DNA of 34,519 nt, taken from NCBI GenBank assembly GCA_902629395.1, contig CACOQT010000010.1, forward strand, positions 1-34,519, in the 5' to 3' direction. Shown here one piece after another: positions 1 through 9,993 of the stretch; position 1 is the first letter of the stretch, and every line of letters begins with the position of its first letter. A program made the translations under genes and the position numbers. Source of the DNA: an uncultured Prochlorococcus sp. (lineage in GTDB: Bacteria; Cyanobacteriota; Cyanobacteriia; PCC-6307; Cyanobiaceae). Below the pieces are notes generated by a model. It worked only from the letters and a program-made list of their open reading frames with translations, was not told where the DNA came from and searched no databases.

Positions 1-1
1 A

Positions 2-589
2 ATGGAGTCTCCAGCAATCATAATCGGCCTCCTATTAGTCAAATTCGGAGCACCCAAAGCTAGGCCCATAAAAAGAAAAATGAAATGGGGATCAATTCTT
101 CATGAGTCGATGTTGAATGGATCTGTATATTTATTACTTGGAAGCCTTCTCATAGGTTTCTTAACATCTGCAATTGATCCATCTGATATAAAGAAAATGG
201 AACCTTTCACTGCTGAATTGTTCTATGGAGCAGAATGTTTTTTCCTACTTGACATGGGAATTGTGGCTGCACAACGTCTCGCTCGTTTGAATAAGACGGG
301 TGCCTTTCTCATTATTTTTTCAATATTAATGCCAATAGTAAATGCAATACTTGGCTCACTTGTAGCAAAATTTCTAAATTTAGATCCAGGAAACGCCCTT
401 TTATTTGTAGTTTTATGTGCAAGTGCCTCATACTTAGCTGTACCAACCGCTATGAGAATGACTGTTCCTGAAGCAAGACCTAGTTATTACATTTCAACCA
501 CCCTTGGATTGACTTTTCCGTTTAACATAATTTTTGGCATACCAGTCTATATGGGCTTAGTAAACACATTAATTCCATCAATTGGGTAA
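2..589 (+). CDS. sbtA: Sodium-dependent bicarbonate transporter SbtA (3' part)
   Basis: This is the C-terminal portion (195 residues visible) of an SbtA-family (DUF897) sodium/bicarbonate symporter of the inner membrane, part of the cyanobacterial CO2-concentrating mechanism. The 5' end lies outside the window; the family is usually about 330-370 residues, so roughly the first 40 percent is missing and the methionine at base 2 is probably internal. Hydrophobic helices are visible around residues 41-57, 75-90, 100-120 and 130-150. The segment AELFYGAECFFLLDMGIVAA is typical of the second inverted-repeat half. An SbtB-like gene follows after 9 bases, the usual transporter-plus-regulator pairing. 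Identification rests on family resemblance plus this partner. Confidence 0.9.
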   Translation: MESPAIIIGLLLVKFGAPKARPIKRKMKWGSILHESMLNGSVYLLLGSLLIGFLTSAIDPSDIKKMEPFTAELFYGAECFFLLDMGIVAAQRLARLNKTGAFLIIFSILMPIVNAILGSLVAKFLNLDPGNALLFVVLCASASYLAVPTAMRMTVPEARPSYYISTTLGLTFPFNIIFGIPVYMGLVNTLIPSIG

Positions 590-598
590 CTCAATTAA

Positions 599-880
599 AT
601 GAAAAGACTTGACCTGATTTTTAGTGAAAGAGAACTTGATGATGTTCTATCAGCACTAGAAAAAGCTGAAGTTCCTGGCTATACAGTTATGAAGCATGCA
701 ACAGGAAGAGGTCCTGAAAGAATTGTCACAGAAGATATGGAATTCACTGGATTTGGATCAAATGCACATGTAATTATTTTTTGTGAGCAAGAAATAATCG
801 ACAAAATCAGGGAAAATATAAAAACTGTTCTTAGCTATTACGGTGGCGTGGCATATGTTTCTGAAGCAACTCCCCTTTAA
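599..880 (+). CDS. sbtB: PII-like regulator of SbtA, SbtB-like
   Basis: A 93-residue protein with the PII-like ferredoxin fold pattern: beta strand MKRLDLIFS, a helix ERELDDVLSALEKA, a T-loop region around residues 30-50 (HATGRGPERIVTEDMEF), then strand, helix and the terminal strand GGVAYVSEA. SbtB trimers bind adenine nucleotides, including cAMP and AMP, and control the bicarbonate transporter. It starts 9 bases after sbtA and is surely cotranscribed. Many SbtB proteins carry a C-terminal cysteine-containing redox loop after this strand; here the chain stops at SEATPL and has no such loop. The only cysteine is at about residue 61. Assignment to SbtB relies on the fold pattern and on adjacency to sbtA. 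Confidence 0.85.
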   Translation: MKRLDLIFSERELDDVLSALEKAEVPGYTVMKHATGRGPERIVTEDMEFTGFGSNAHVIIFCEQEIIDKIRENIKTVLSYYGGVAYVSEATPL

Positions 881-901
881 AATACATATCAATCTTCCGA
901 A

Positions 902-1858
902 TTAAGCATGTACCCAATCAACGCGAATTGATTTTCGACTATTTAGATATCTATCTATTGCCATAGCAGCAATACATCCATCAGATGCTGCAACGACAGC
1001 TTGCTTAAAAGGAGTATTTCTGATGTCTCCAATAGCCCAAACCCCCTCGACTGTCGTAGACATGAAGTCATCCACCAAAACTCCTCCATCCTCCTTAAAA
1101 GCTACCTGATCACCAAGAAAGTCCGTAATAGGCTTTGAACCGCTCATATATACAAAAACACCCTCAAGTGCTATGTCTTGCTGAGTATCAACTGAACGGT
1201 TCTTGACCTTAATACCTGTTACTCCTGATTCATTACCTTCAATTTGCATCAACCTCGTCTTACTCCAGTGGTTCACATTTGATTTTGATAAAAGATCTTG
1301 TGCATGATGGTCATCTGATTTTGGATCATTGGATGTTATCCAATGAACTTTGGAAGCAAATTTTGTGAGAACATTTGCTTCTTCAATTGCCTCTTTGTTT
1401 ATACCAACAACGGCGACTTCACGATCTCTATAAAAAGCTCCATCACAAGTAGCACAATAACTTACTCCTCTACCAAGAAATTCCGCTTCACCTTTGAATG
1501 AAGCTGGCCTTCCCATCGCCCCACTTGCAACGACAAGTGCTTTCGCTTTAAAAGTCCCTTCTGGGGTGTAAATAATTTTCAAATCACCACTTGTATCAAT
1601 TCCAAAGACTTGAGCTCGGCGATAATCAGCCCCATATTGAGTAGCCTGATCTCTCATTAATTTCAATAAGGCTTCTCCACTCATTTCACTTGAAACTCCT
1701 GGATAATTGGCAATTTGATGTGTTATTGCTAGTGCACCTACATCAGGATTCTTGTCAAGGATTACAGTTTTTAAGTCTGCTCGTGAAGTGTAAAGAGCAC
1801 AACTGCAACCAGCAGGCCCACCACCAACTATGACAACATCAGTTTCAATGGTTTCCAA
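902..1858 (-). CDS. Thioredoxin reductase-like flavoprotein lacking NADPH motifs
   Basis: A 318-residue protein of low-molecular-weight thioredoxin reductase architecture. The N-terminal FAD dinucleotide fold has GGGPAG at residues 12-17. The redox-active CATC disulfide is at 135-138, followed by DGAFYRD as in TrxR. The C-terminal FAD motif is at about 274-285 (WAIGDIRN). The nucleotide-binding fold between the disulfide and the C-terminal FAD half is altered: where NADPH-dependent enzymes have GGGDSA this protein has GINKEA (152-157), and the HRR..R phosphate-binding motif is replaced by HWITSND (172-178). This matches the pyridine-nucleotide-independent TrxR relatives described in clostridia (FFTR) and in some cyanobacteria (DTR/DDOR). 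The electron donor is therefore uncertain; a ferredoxin or bound flavin is plausible. It converges with sbtAB and stands alone. Confidence 0.85.
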   Translation of the reverse strand: METIETDVVIVGGGPAGCSCALYTSRADLKTVILDKNPDVGALAITHQIANYPGVSSEMSGEALLKLMRDQATQYGADYRRAQVFGIDTSGDLKIIYTPEGTFKAKALVVASGAMGRPASFKGEAEFLGRGVSYCATCDGAFYRDREVAVVGINKEAIEEANVLTKFASKVHWITSNDPKSDDHHAQDLLSKSNVNHWSKTRLMQIEGNESGVTGIKVKNRSVDTQQDIALEGVFVYMSGSKPITDFLGDQVAFKEDGGVLVDDFMSTTVEGVWAIGDIRNTPFKQAVVAASDGCIAAMAIDRYLNSRKSIRVDWVHA

Positions 1859-2126
1859 TGGAAAATCTCTTAGTTAGGTTTTGTTCTCTCTCAAGAAGAG
1901 AAAAAGATGTTTTGATATGATTGAGTTAATAGACTAGACTTTTGACCCAGATCAAATCAAATGTTTGTGTTATTCAACTCTAATGAAAATATTCCAGGTT
2001 GAGTGATAATAAACAATCTTCTAAATAGATTTAATTGATTAGGTGCCACTATGCATATACGTAGTTTCAATCTGAAGACACAAACAACCCCAGATCTTCT
2101 AAAGTGAAAGCTGAGTAAACAGATCA

Positions 2127-2438
2127 TTGAGCGATTCAGAAATACTGTTAAAAGCTGCCATGAATCGAATAGCAGCTCGCATAACCAAAAAGGTGATCAA
2201 TTCTGCCCAAGAATTTACAGAAATTGCAGAAGAATTGCCTCAAAAGCTTAAAAACGAATTATCTAGCTTTAAAAAAGAGGTTATTGAAGAATATGAACGT
2301 ATAGAAAAACAGACATATTCATCAAAAGAACAAAGTTCTGAGAAAAATTTAAACAAAGATGATTTAATTCAAGTTCAAATAGATAATCTCAGATCAAAGG
2401 TTATCGAAACAAACAAAGATTTTGAGGAGAAAAATTGA
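2127..2438 (+). CDS. Small conserved hypothetical protein, coupled to aarF
   Basis: A 103-residue hydrophilic, charged, mostly helical protein with no signal peptide or membrane segment. Residues 15-60 (ARITKKVINSAQEF, then EELPQKLKNELSSFKKEV) look amphipathic and could form a coiled coil. The chosen start is TTG at 2127; no better ATG lies upstream in frame. Its stop codon overlaps the TTG start of the AarF-like kinase, so the two are translationally coupled. It resembles the small cyanobacterial and plant thylakoid-associated family DUF6825, but I hold that only tentatively. Function unknown; the coupling suggests a role with the kinase. Confidence 0.7.
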   Translation: MSDSEILLKAAMNRIAARITKKVINSAQEFTEIAEELPQKLKNELSSFKKEVIEEYERIEKQTYSSKEQSSEKNLNKDDLIQVQIDNLRSKVIETNKDFEEKN

Positions 2439-4114
2439 TATTTCTAGCTAGTCAACTTCAAAAATTTAGTCGAGCCTTAAAGATTTGGATGATCTTATTA
2501 GGGTTGCTTTTCTATTTATGGTTTGATTCAAAAAATTGGACTTATTTGAATGGATTTACTGCCAAAAAAAGAGAAAAAAGAAATACTTTAAGAGCCAAAT
2601 GGCTGACAAAAGAATTTGTTAATCTAGGATCAGCATTTATAAAATTAGGCCAACTTCTTTCTGCAAGAGCTGATATTATTCCATCTGCATGGGTTGAGGA
2701 GCTTTCATCATTACAAGACAGAGTTCCCCCTTTTTCATTTAAAAAAATTGAGTATATATTAAGCGTGCAGCTTGGAAATTCATATGAGAAAGTTACATAT
2801 ATTGATAAAAATCCTATTGGCTCTGCATCACTAGCTCAAGTTCATAAAGCAAAACTAATTAACGGCAAAAATGTTATTTTCAAGGTTCAAAGACCAGATA
2901 TTGAAAAGTTTTTCAGGCTAGATTTAGATGTCATGAACCAAGTTGCAAAAGTAGTTCAAAGAATAAAGTCTATAAGCAGGGGTAATGATTGGGTAGGTAT
3001 TGCCAAAGAATCTAAGAGAGTATTACTGAGAGAATTAGATTTCCGTATTGAAGCTCAATATGCTGCAAGGTTTAAACAACAATTTATGGATGACTCAAAT
3101 ATTCTAATCCCAAGTGTGTTTTGGGATTTAAGCACCAGCAAAGTTTTATGTTTAGAATACTTACCAGGTATTAAGATAAACGATATTAAATCTCTAAAAA
3201 GTAATGATATTGACACTTCTTCAATCGCAAAAATCGGAGCTACTAGTTATCTAAAACAATTAGTTAATTACGGTTTTTTTCATGCTGATCCCCATCCCGG
3301 CAACCTAGCTGTATCCAGGGATGGTTCTCTTATTTATTACGATTTTGGGATGATGGGTTTTGTCTCTGAGCGTATTCGAGGCAGGCTTAACTCAATGATA
3401 AAAGCTGCAGCACTGAGAGATGTTAGTGGACTGGTCAAAGAGCTTCAGATCGCTGGGTTAATAGAAAAGAATATCGAAATAGGTCCCGTAAGAAGATTAA
3501 TTAGAATAATGCTAAATGAAGCTCTCACTCCCCCTTTCGATTCTCAAATCATAGAAAAGCTTTCTGGGGACATATCTGAACTAGCTTACGGAAAACCCTT
3601 TAGAATACCTATCGAGTTGATTTTTGTTTTTAGAGCACTATCAACTTTTGAGGGAGTTGGTAGATATTTAGACCCGGAATTTAACTTAATAGCAATAGCT
3701 AAGCCCTTCCTCCTTCCACTAATGACCTCTAAAAATCCAGAATCTAACGACCTATTTAACGAATTAGGGAGACAAGTTACAGAAATAGGAACTAAAGCTG
3801 TCGGGTTGCCAAAACGCTTAGACGAAAATCTTGAAAGGCTTGAACAAGGCGATTTGCAACTTCAAGTCCGTATGGGCGAATCAGATAGACAACTAAGAAG
3901 AATGATTGATGCTCAACAGTCCTTAACTAATTCAGTTCTTCTTGGTTCACTTGCAATAACCTCAGCATTACTAGCCTCAACCAACAGACCTTTTCTATTT
4001 GTTATTCCAGTTACTATTGGATTTCCAGTAGCTATTAGTTGGATTAAATTAAAATTTAAGATGAGAAACGACAGTCGAATAGATAACTTTCAAGGAAGAA
4101 AAGGATTTAAATAG
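2435..4114 (+). CDS. ABC1/AarF (UbiB) atypical protein kinase family protein
   Basis: A 559-residue ABC1/ADCK/UbiB-family protein. The family signature KLGQ lies at residues 70-73. The glycine/alanine-rich nucleotide loop (GSASLAQVH) is around 130, the ATP-binding lysine is in FKVQRP, the catalytic HADPHPGN motif is near 283-290 and the metal-binding DFG is around 305. A hydrophobic stretch at 17-30 and two C-terminal hydrophobic segments around 500-540 suggest membrane attachment. In bacteria these proteins support prenylquinone metabolism; plastid and cyanobacterial members act on plastoquinone and tocopherol homeostasis. The TTG start at 2435 overlaps the stop of the upstream gene and is preceded by a good Shine-Dalgarno sequence (GAGGAG at 2424-2429). 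The 3' end converges with eno, leaving 6 bases between them. Confidence 0.9.
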   Translation: MIFLASQLQKFSRALKIWMILLGLLFYLWFDSKNWTYLNGFTAKKREKRNTLRAKWLTKEFVNLGSAFIKLGQLLSARADIIPSAWVEELSSLQDRVPPFSFKKIEYILSVQLGNSYEKVTYIDKNPIGSASLAQVHKAKLINGKNVIFKVQRPDIEKFFRLDLDVMNQVAKVVQRIKSISRGNDWVGIAKESKRVLLRELDFRIEAQYAARFKQQFMDDSNILIPSVFWDLSTSKVLCLEYLPGIKINDIKSLKSNDIDTSSIAKIGATSYLKQLVNYGFFHADPHPGNLAVSRDGSLIYYDFGMMGFVSERIRGRLNSMIKAAALRDVSGLVKELQIAGLIEKNIEIGPVRRLIRIMLNEALTPPFDSQIIEKLSGDISELAYGKPFRIPIELIFVFRALSTFEGVGRYLDPEFNLIAIAKPFLLPLMTSKNPESNDLFNELGRQVTEIGTKAVGLPKRLDENLERLEQGDLQLQVRMGESDRQLRRMIDAQQSLTNSVLLGSLAITSALLASTNRPFLFVIPVTIGFPVAISWIKLKFKMRNDSRIDNFQGRKGFK

Positions 4115-4120
4115 TTCCAA

Positions 4121-5437
<1,317 letters not shown>

Positions 5438-5607
5438 TTAGATCTTATGAACTACATTATTCCTATATGTTCCTCAATTGCCAACCTAACTTGCTTTCCA
5501 AGACCTAATCAATCAAATTTGTTTTAATTAGAAATACACTTGTCGATAAAAGGTCTCAAAAACAATCCAGCAGGCCACTGACCACTTTGAATCAAAATTG
5601 ATCGAAA

Positions 5608-8373
5608 ATGAATGGAAGTTTAACGACAGAACCAGATTCTTTTAGCGATGAAGCTTGGAGTCTTTTATTAATAGCTGAAGAATCAGCACGAAGGTGGCGA
5701 CATCAGAATTTAGACGTTGAACATCTAATTGAAGTACTTTTTAGAAATAAAAAATTTAAGAAATATACAAATTCCTTGCCTGTAAACCACGAAGAAATAA
5801 ATGAAATTTTAGACAACTTTATCGCTGAACTTCCAATAAAAAACCAATCAGAATTGTTCATTGGTGAAGATTTAGAAATTCTCCTAGAGACTGCCGATGA
5901 TTTTCGCTCTCGATGGGGATCCAATCAAATAGAGATATCCCATATTCTTATTGCAGTTGGCAGAGACAATCGCCTAGGAGAGGATCTTTTTTGTCAAGCA
6001 GGTCTTCCCTCTGAAATTCTTGAGGCGGAATTAAGAAGATTACCAGCACCAAAATCATTTAAACAATCACAAAGGTATTCAGTTACACAACAAAAAAATA
6101 GTTTACAAAAAAAACCAAAATCTTCTGTCTCTCGAGAAACCACCTCAAGAAATTCTGCCCTCGGGCAAATTACTTCTAATAATAAAGACGAAATTACATC
6201 AAAACAAGAACCCTTAAATCTCAATGAAACTCAAAGTGCAATGGATTTGTATTGCAAAGATCTCACAGCCGAGGCTGAGGATGGAAAATTAGATCCCGTA
6301 ATTGGCAGAGAGTCAGAAATAAAATCAATTACAAAAGTTCTATCTCGAAGAGGCAAAAATAATCCTGTACTAATTGGTGCACCAGGTGTTGGGAAAACAG
6401 CGGTCGCCGAATTATTAGCTCAAAAACTCATAGAGAACGAACTTCCTGAGTCTCTTCGAGGTTTAAAACTAATTTCACTTGATATCGGTGCAATAATAGC
6501 TGGAGCAAAATTCCGTGGACAATTCGAGGAGCGATTTAGATCATTACTCAATGAAATTAGCGCAAAAGACAAAGGTGTAATTCTTTTCATTGACGAATTA
6601 CACACACTTGCAAGCAAAGACAGATCAAATACTGATGCAAGCAGCCTATTAAAACCACTACTAGCAAGCGGAGACTTACGCTGCATTGGTGCTACAACTC
6701 CGGATAATTACAGACGTACAATCGAAAAAGATCTAGCACTAGATAGACGATTTCAGCAAGTATTAATCAAAGAGCCAAGCCTGGATTTAAGCTTAGAAAT
6801 TTTAAAAGGGCTTAAAAAAAATTATGAGTTTCACCATGGGGTCACCATAACTGAAGCAGCACTAATCACAGCAAATCGTTTAGCTGATAGATATATCAGC
6901 GATAGATGTCTACCCGACAAAGCAATTGACTTAATTGATGAGGCTTCAGCTCAAGTAAAAATAGAATCCGCATTAAAGCCAAAAATCATAGAAGAAAGAG
7001 AATCTCAAATCAATGCTTTAGAGTTAGCAATTTTGAATACAAACGAAGATACAACCATAGAAACTCTCAATAATCTTGAAGAAAAGAAAGAATTACTCCA
7101 TTATGAACTCTCTCAGATCAAACAAAAATGGCAAGATCAGATTGATAAATCAATTGAATTACAAGAACTTCAAATAAAAGTTGAAGAATTAAAAAATTTA
7201 ATCAGAGAATTAGAAATTTCTGGTGATAACGAAGAAGCAGAGAGACTTAAATATGAACAATACTATCGAGTTAAAGAGAGAATAGTAGAAATAAAAGCCA
7301 CTGTTCTTGAAGATAATGAACTTCAAAATCTCATACAAAATCCCCAAGTTGACCCTGAGGACATAGCTGATGTTGTCTCAAGGTGGACTGGAATTCCTGT
7401 TAACAAAGTTTTATCAGGTGAAAGACAAAAACTTTTAAATTTAGAACAAGACTTAGAGAAAAAAGTTATTGGTCAATTAAAAGCTGTTCAAGCAGTTTCT
7501 GCAGCAATTCGCAGAGCAAGAGCTGGGATGCAAGACATAAGAAGACCCATTGGATCTTTTCTTTTTCTAGGCCCTACAGGTGTTGGGAAAACTGAACTCG
7601 CTAAATCACTAGCAAATTCTTTATTTGATGAAGATGATGCTTTATTGAGATTTGATATGAGTGAATTTATGGAGAGGAATGCTGTTTCAAGGCTTTTAGG
7701 AGCCCCCCCTGGATACGTGGGATATGAAGAAGGCGGACAATTAACAGAGGCAATTAGAAAAAGACCTTACGCAGTGATACTCCTCGATGAGATTGAGAAA
7801 GCTCATCCAGAAGTTTTCAACATACTTTTACAAGTATTGGATGATGGAAGGCTCACTGATTCTCAAGGTCGAACAGTGGATTTTAGAAATACTGTAATTG
7901 TGATGACTAGCAATCTAGCAAGCAAGGAAATCTTAAATAATTCACTTCAAGTTCAGAGGGAAAATTCGAATAAAGAAACTCTCGCAGAAGAATTAGATCA
8001 AAAAATCAACGAAGCTTTAACTAAATATTTTCGACCAGAGTTCTTGAACCGAATTGATGAAGTAATCAGATTTAGTCCATTAAAACCTGAAAATTTAAAA
8101 CAGATAGTACGACTTCAACTTGATGAATTAAAAAAGCTTCTCAAAAACCAAGGATTAAATCTCTATGTTGATGAAAATACCATAAAAAATCTTGCGGATG
8201 AAGGCTATGAACCTGAATACGGTGCAAGACCGTTAAGAAGAGTTATTAGAAGAAGATTGGAAAACCCACTAGCGACGCAAATCCTTGAAGAAGCTTTCAA
8301 AGATGCAACATCAATTAGAGTTGCAACTGAAGATAATGAATCAAAAAAGCTTCTTTTTTTAATTGATAACTAA
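5608..8373 (+). CDS. clpB: ClpB-type AAA+ disaggregase, divergent paralogue (ClpB2-like)
   Basis: A 921-residue HSP100 protein that extracts and unfolds aggregated proteins with ATP. The N-terminal Clp repeat domain (about 10-150) is divergent. A long polar linker rich in Lys, Ser, Gln and Asn spans about 150-215. NBD1 has Walker A GAPGVGKTA at 257-265 and Walker B ILFIDE. A coiled-coil middle domain occupies about 455-570. NBD2 has Walker A GPTGVGKTE at 655-663 and Walker B ILLDE, and the C-terminal sensor region GARPLRR is near 875. The presence of the middle domain and the absence of the ClpP-docking IGF-type loop argue for ClpB rather than ClpC or ClpA. ClpB is usually about 860-875 residues; the extra length is the linker. 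Most cyanobacteria carry two ClpB proteins and this looks like the less conserved one. Not obviously cotranscribed with secE (70-bp gap). Confidence 0.9.
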   Translation: MNGSLTTEPDSFSDEAWSLLLIAEESARRWRHQNLDVEHLIEVLFRNKKFKKYTNSLPVNHEEINEILDNFIAELPIKNQSELFIGEDLEILLETADDFRSRWGSNQIEISHILIAVGRDNRLGEDLFCQAGLPSEILEAELRRLPAPKSFKQSQRYSVTQQKNSLQKKPKSSVSRETTSRNSALGQITSNNKDEITSKQEPLNLNETQSAMDLYCKDLTAEAEDGKLDPVIGRESEIKSITKVLSRRGKNNPVLIGAPGVGKTAVAELLAQKLIENELPESLRGLKLISLDIGAIIAGAKFRGQFEERFRSLLNEISAKDKGVILFIDELHTLASKDRSNTDASSLLKPLLASGDLRCIGATTPDNYRRTIEKDLALDRRFQQVLIKEPSLDLSLEILKGLKKNYEFHHGVTITEAALITANRLADRYISDRCLPDKAIDLIDEASAQVKIESALKPKIIEERESQINALELAILNTNEDTTIETLNNLEEKKELLHYELSQIKQKWQDQIDKSIELQELQIKVEELKNLIRELEISGDNEEAERLKYEQYYRVKERIVEIKATVLEDNELQNLIQNPQVDPEDIADVVSRWTGIPVNKVLSGERQKLLNLEQDLEKKVIGQLKAVQAVSAAIRRARAGMQDIRRPIGSFLFLGPTGVGKTELAKSLANSLFDEDDALLRFDMSEFMERNAVSRLLGAPPGYVGYEEGGQLTEAIRKRPYAVILLDEIEKAHPEVFNILLQVLDDGRLTDSQGRTVDFRNTVIVMTSNLASKEILNNSLQVQRENSNKETLAEELDQKINEALTKYFRPEFLNRIDEVIRFSPLKPENLKQIVRLQLDELKKLLKNQGLNLYVDENTIKNLADEGYEPEYGARPLRRVIRRRLENPLATQILEEAFKDATSIRVATEDNESKKLLFLIDN

Positions 8374-8443
8374 TCTTGAATACTTGAGTTAATGTAGGTT
8401 CATAGCTATTCCTTTAAAGTAATTTCATTTTAATTTTTCCAAA

Positions 8444-8686
8444 GTGACAAGTCCAACCTCTCAAGAGGATCAAGAAAAGGTAGTTCCTTCAAAAAAGAAA
8501 AAAACTACCTTAAAAAAAAGTTTTTTATCCTCTACAATCGATGAAATGAAGCTTGTTGTATGGCCATCACGCCAGCAACTGTTCAGCGAATCCATTGCTG
8601 TGATTTTAATGGTAACTCTATCAGCAGTATCAATCGCCGCTGTAAGCCGTTTTTATGGATGGGCTTCTACTCAGATATTCCGCTGA
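8444..8686 (+). CDS. secE: Preprotein translocase subunit SecE
   Basis: An 80-residue short-form SecE, the subunit that clamps SecY in the SecYEG channel of the plasma and thylakoid membranes. The basic N terminus (KKKKTTLKKS) is followed by the conserved amphipathic segment IDEMKLVVWPSRQQL (the family pattern is E..KV.WP.R.E) and one transmembrane helix around residues 50-75. The start is GTG at 8444. It heads the classic secE-nusG-rplK-rplA-rplJ-rplL transcription/translation cluster; nusG begins 42 bases downstream. Confidence 0.95.
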   Translation: MTSPTSQEDQEKVVPSKKKKTTLKKSFLSSTIDEMKLVVWPSRQQLFSESIAVILMVTLSAVSIAAVSRFYGWASTQIFR

Positions 8687-8728
8687 GTTGATTTTCAAAA
8701 CTTTTAAACCACTCACTATTTTTTTCCA

Positions 8729-9397
8729 GTGTCAGATATTGAAATCTCTCCTACAAACGATTCAAAAATAATTGATAGATCAGAAACAAGTAAGGATGAT
8801 CAATCACATTTTTTACAACCAACCATAAAAACAAATATTGCACGTTGGTACGCAATTCAAGTTGCGTCAAGTTGCGAAAAGAAAGTAAAAGCTACACTTC
8901 AACAAAGAGCTATTACTTTAGGAGTTAGTGACAGAATCATAGAAATAGAAATCCCTCAAACACCTGCTGTAAAGCTAAAAAAAGACGGTAGTAGGCAGAC
9001 CACGGAAGAAAAGGTTTTCCCTGGATACGTGCTTGTTCGGATGGTTTTGGATGAAGACACAATGATGGCTGTCAGAAGTACTCCTAATGTAATTAATTTT
9101 GTTGGTGCAGAAGATCGTAGAGCTACTGGTAAAGCACGTGGGCACATAAAACCCCGCCCTCTCAGCAGGCAAGAGGTTAATAGAATTTTCAAAAGAGCGG
9201 CGGAAAAGAAAACTGTTGTCAAGCTGGATGTAGAAGAGGGCGATCAGATCGTTGTTACTTCTGGTCCTTTTAAAGATTTCCAAGGAGAAGTCATTGAAGT
9301 TTCAGGAGAGAGAAACAAACTCAAGGCACTTTTATCAATTTTTGGTAGAGAAACTCCAGTTGAACTTGAGTTTTCTCAAATAACTAAACAAAATTGA
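8729..9397 (+). CDS. nusG: Transcription termination/antitermination protein NusG
   Basis: A 222-residue NusG. The first 35 residues are a polar extension typical of cyanobacterial NusG. The NGN domain begins at WYAIQVASSCEKKV (about 40) and includes FPGYVLVRM near 98. The KOW domain near 170-200 contains EGDQIVVTSGPFKDFQGEV. NusG binds RNA polymerase, modulates pausing and Rho-dependent termination, and couples transcription to translation through S10. The start is GTG at 8729. Downstream lies a 101-bp spacer before rplK. Confidence 0.95.
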   Translation: MSDIEISPTNDSKIIDRSETSKDDQSHFLQPTIKTNIARWYAIQVASSCEKKVKATLQQRAITLGVSDRIIEIEIPQTPAVKLKKDGSRQTTEEKVFPGYVLVRMVLDEDTMMAVRSTPNVINFVGAEDRRATGKARGHIKPRPLSRQEVNRIFKRAAEKKTVVKLDVEEGDQIVVTSGPFKDFQGEVIEVSGERNKLKALLSIFGRETPVELEFSQITKQN

Positions 9398-9498
9398 TTT
9401 TTAAATTGCTTTGCTGACTGGTCAGTCAAAGAGCTAAATTCAATGAATAATTTTTCTGACTAAGTTCAGATTTTCCGCATTAGTTCAATTTTCAGCCG

Positions 9499-9924
9499 AT
9501 GGCAAAGAAAGTAGTAGCACTGATTAAGTTGGCCTTACAGGCTGGCAAAGCCAATCCAGCTCCTCCAGTCGGGCCTGCACTGGGTCAACATGGTGTAAAC
9601 ATAATGGCGTTTTGTAAGGAATACAATTCGCGAACTCAAGACAAAGCTGGCTTTGTTATTCCTGTAGAGATATCTGTTTTCGAAGATAGAAGTTTTACTT
9701 TCATAACAAAAACTCCTCCTGCTTCAGTATTGATAACCAAAGCAGCGGGCATTGCAAAAGGCTCAGGAGAATCAGCTAAAGGTACAGCTGGCTCAATTAG
9801 TAAAAGTCAACTTGAAGAAATTGCGAAAACAAAACTTCCAGATCTCAATTGCAGCAGTATCGAATCAGCAATGAAAGTGATTGAAGGGACAGCCAAAAAC
9901 ATGGGGGTTTCCATAAAGGACTGA
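9499..9924 (+). CDS. rplK: 50S ribosomal protein L11
   Basis: A 141-residue L11 of normal length. The N-terminal domain carries [27 protein letters not shown], and the C-terminal domain ends in [12 protein letters not shown], the rRNA-binding and methylation-target part. L11 forms the GTPase-associated centre with 23S rRNA and L10/L12 and is needed for RelA-type stringent signalling. The start is ATG at 9499. The 101-bp spacer after nusG contains an imperfect inverted repeat (TGACT/AGTCA around 9416-9429) but no clear terminator. Confidence 0.97.
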   Translation: MAKKVVALIKLALQAGKANPAPPVGPALGQHGVNIMAFCKEYNSRTQDKAGFVIPVEISVFEDRSFTFITKTPPASVLITKAAGIAKGSGESAKGTAGSISKSQLEEIAKTKLPDLNCSSIESAMKVIEGTAKNMGVSIKD

Positions 9925-9959
9925 TTAAATCGTAAAATCATCTCAACGTTTACAAAACA

Positions 9960-9993
9960 GGGGGAGACTAAAAGTAAAAGTCGAAAGTACCCC
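9960..9993 (+). promoter_or_regulatory. Candidate L1-binding hairpin in the rplA leader
   Basis: In the 77-bp rplK-rplA spacer, GGGG (9961-9964) can pair with CCCC (9990-9993) and GACT (9966-9969) with AGTC (9979-9982). This leaves a strongly asymmetric internal loop, one base on the left and seven (GAAAGTA) on the right. Two short GC-rich stems separated by an asymmetric purine-rich loop are the general form of the L1 site in 23S rRNA and in L1-autoregulated mRNAs. The element lies 8 bases before the rplA start. The fold was done by eye and the role is inferred. Confidence 0.4.

Noticed and set aside
2048-2065. Imperfect palindrome ACTATGCATATACGTAGT upstream of the small coiled-coil gene
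   Set aside because: Short, with mismatches, in AT-rich spacer; no known operator consensus matches and one copy is not enough to support a site.
9408-9435. Inverted repeat TGACT/AGTCA after nusG as a terminator
   Set aside because: The stem is short with bulges and lacks a T-tract; the cluster is normally cotranscribed. At most a processing or leader structure.
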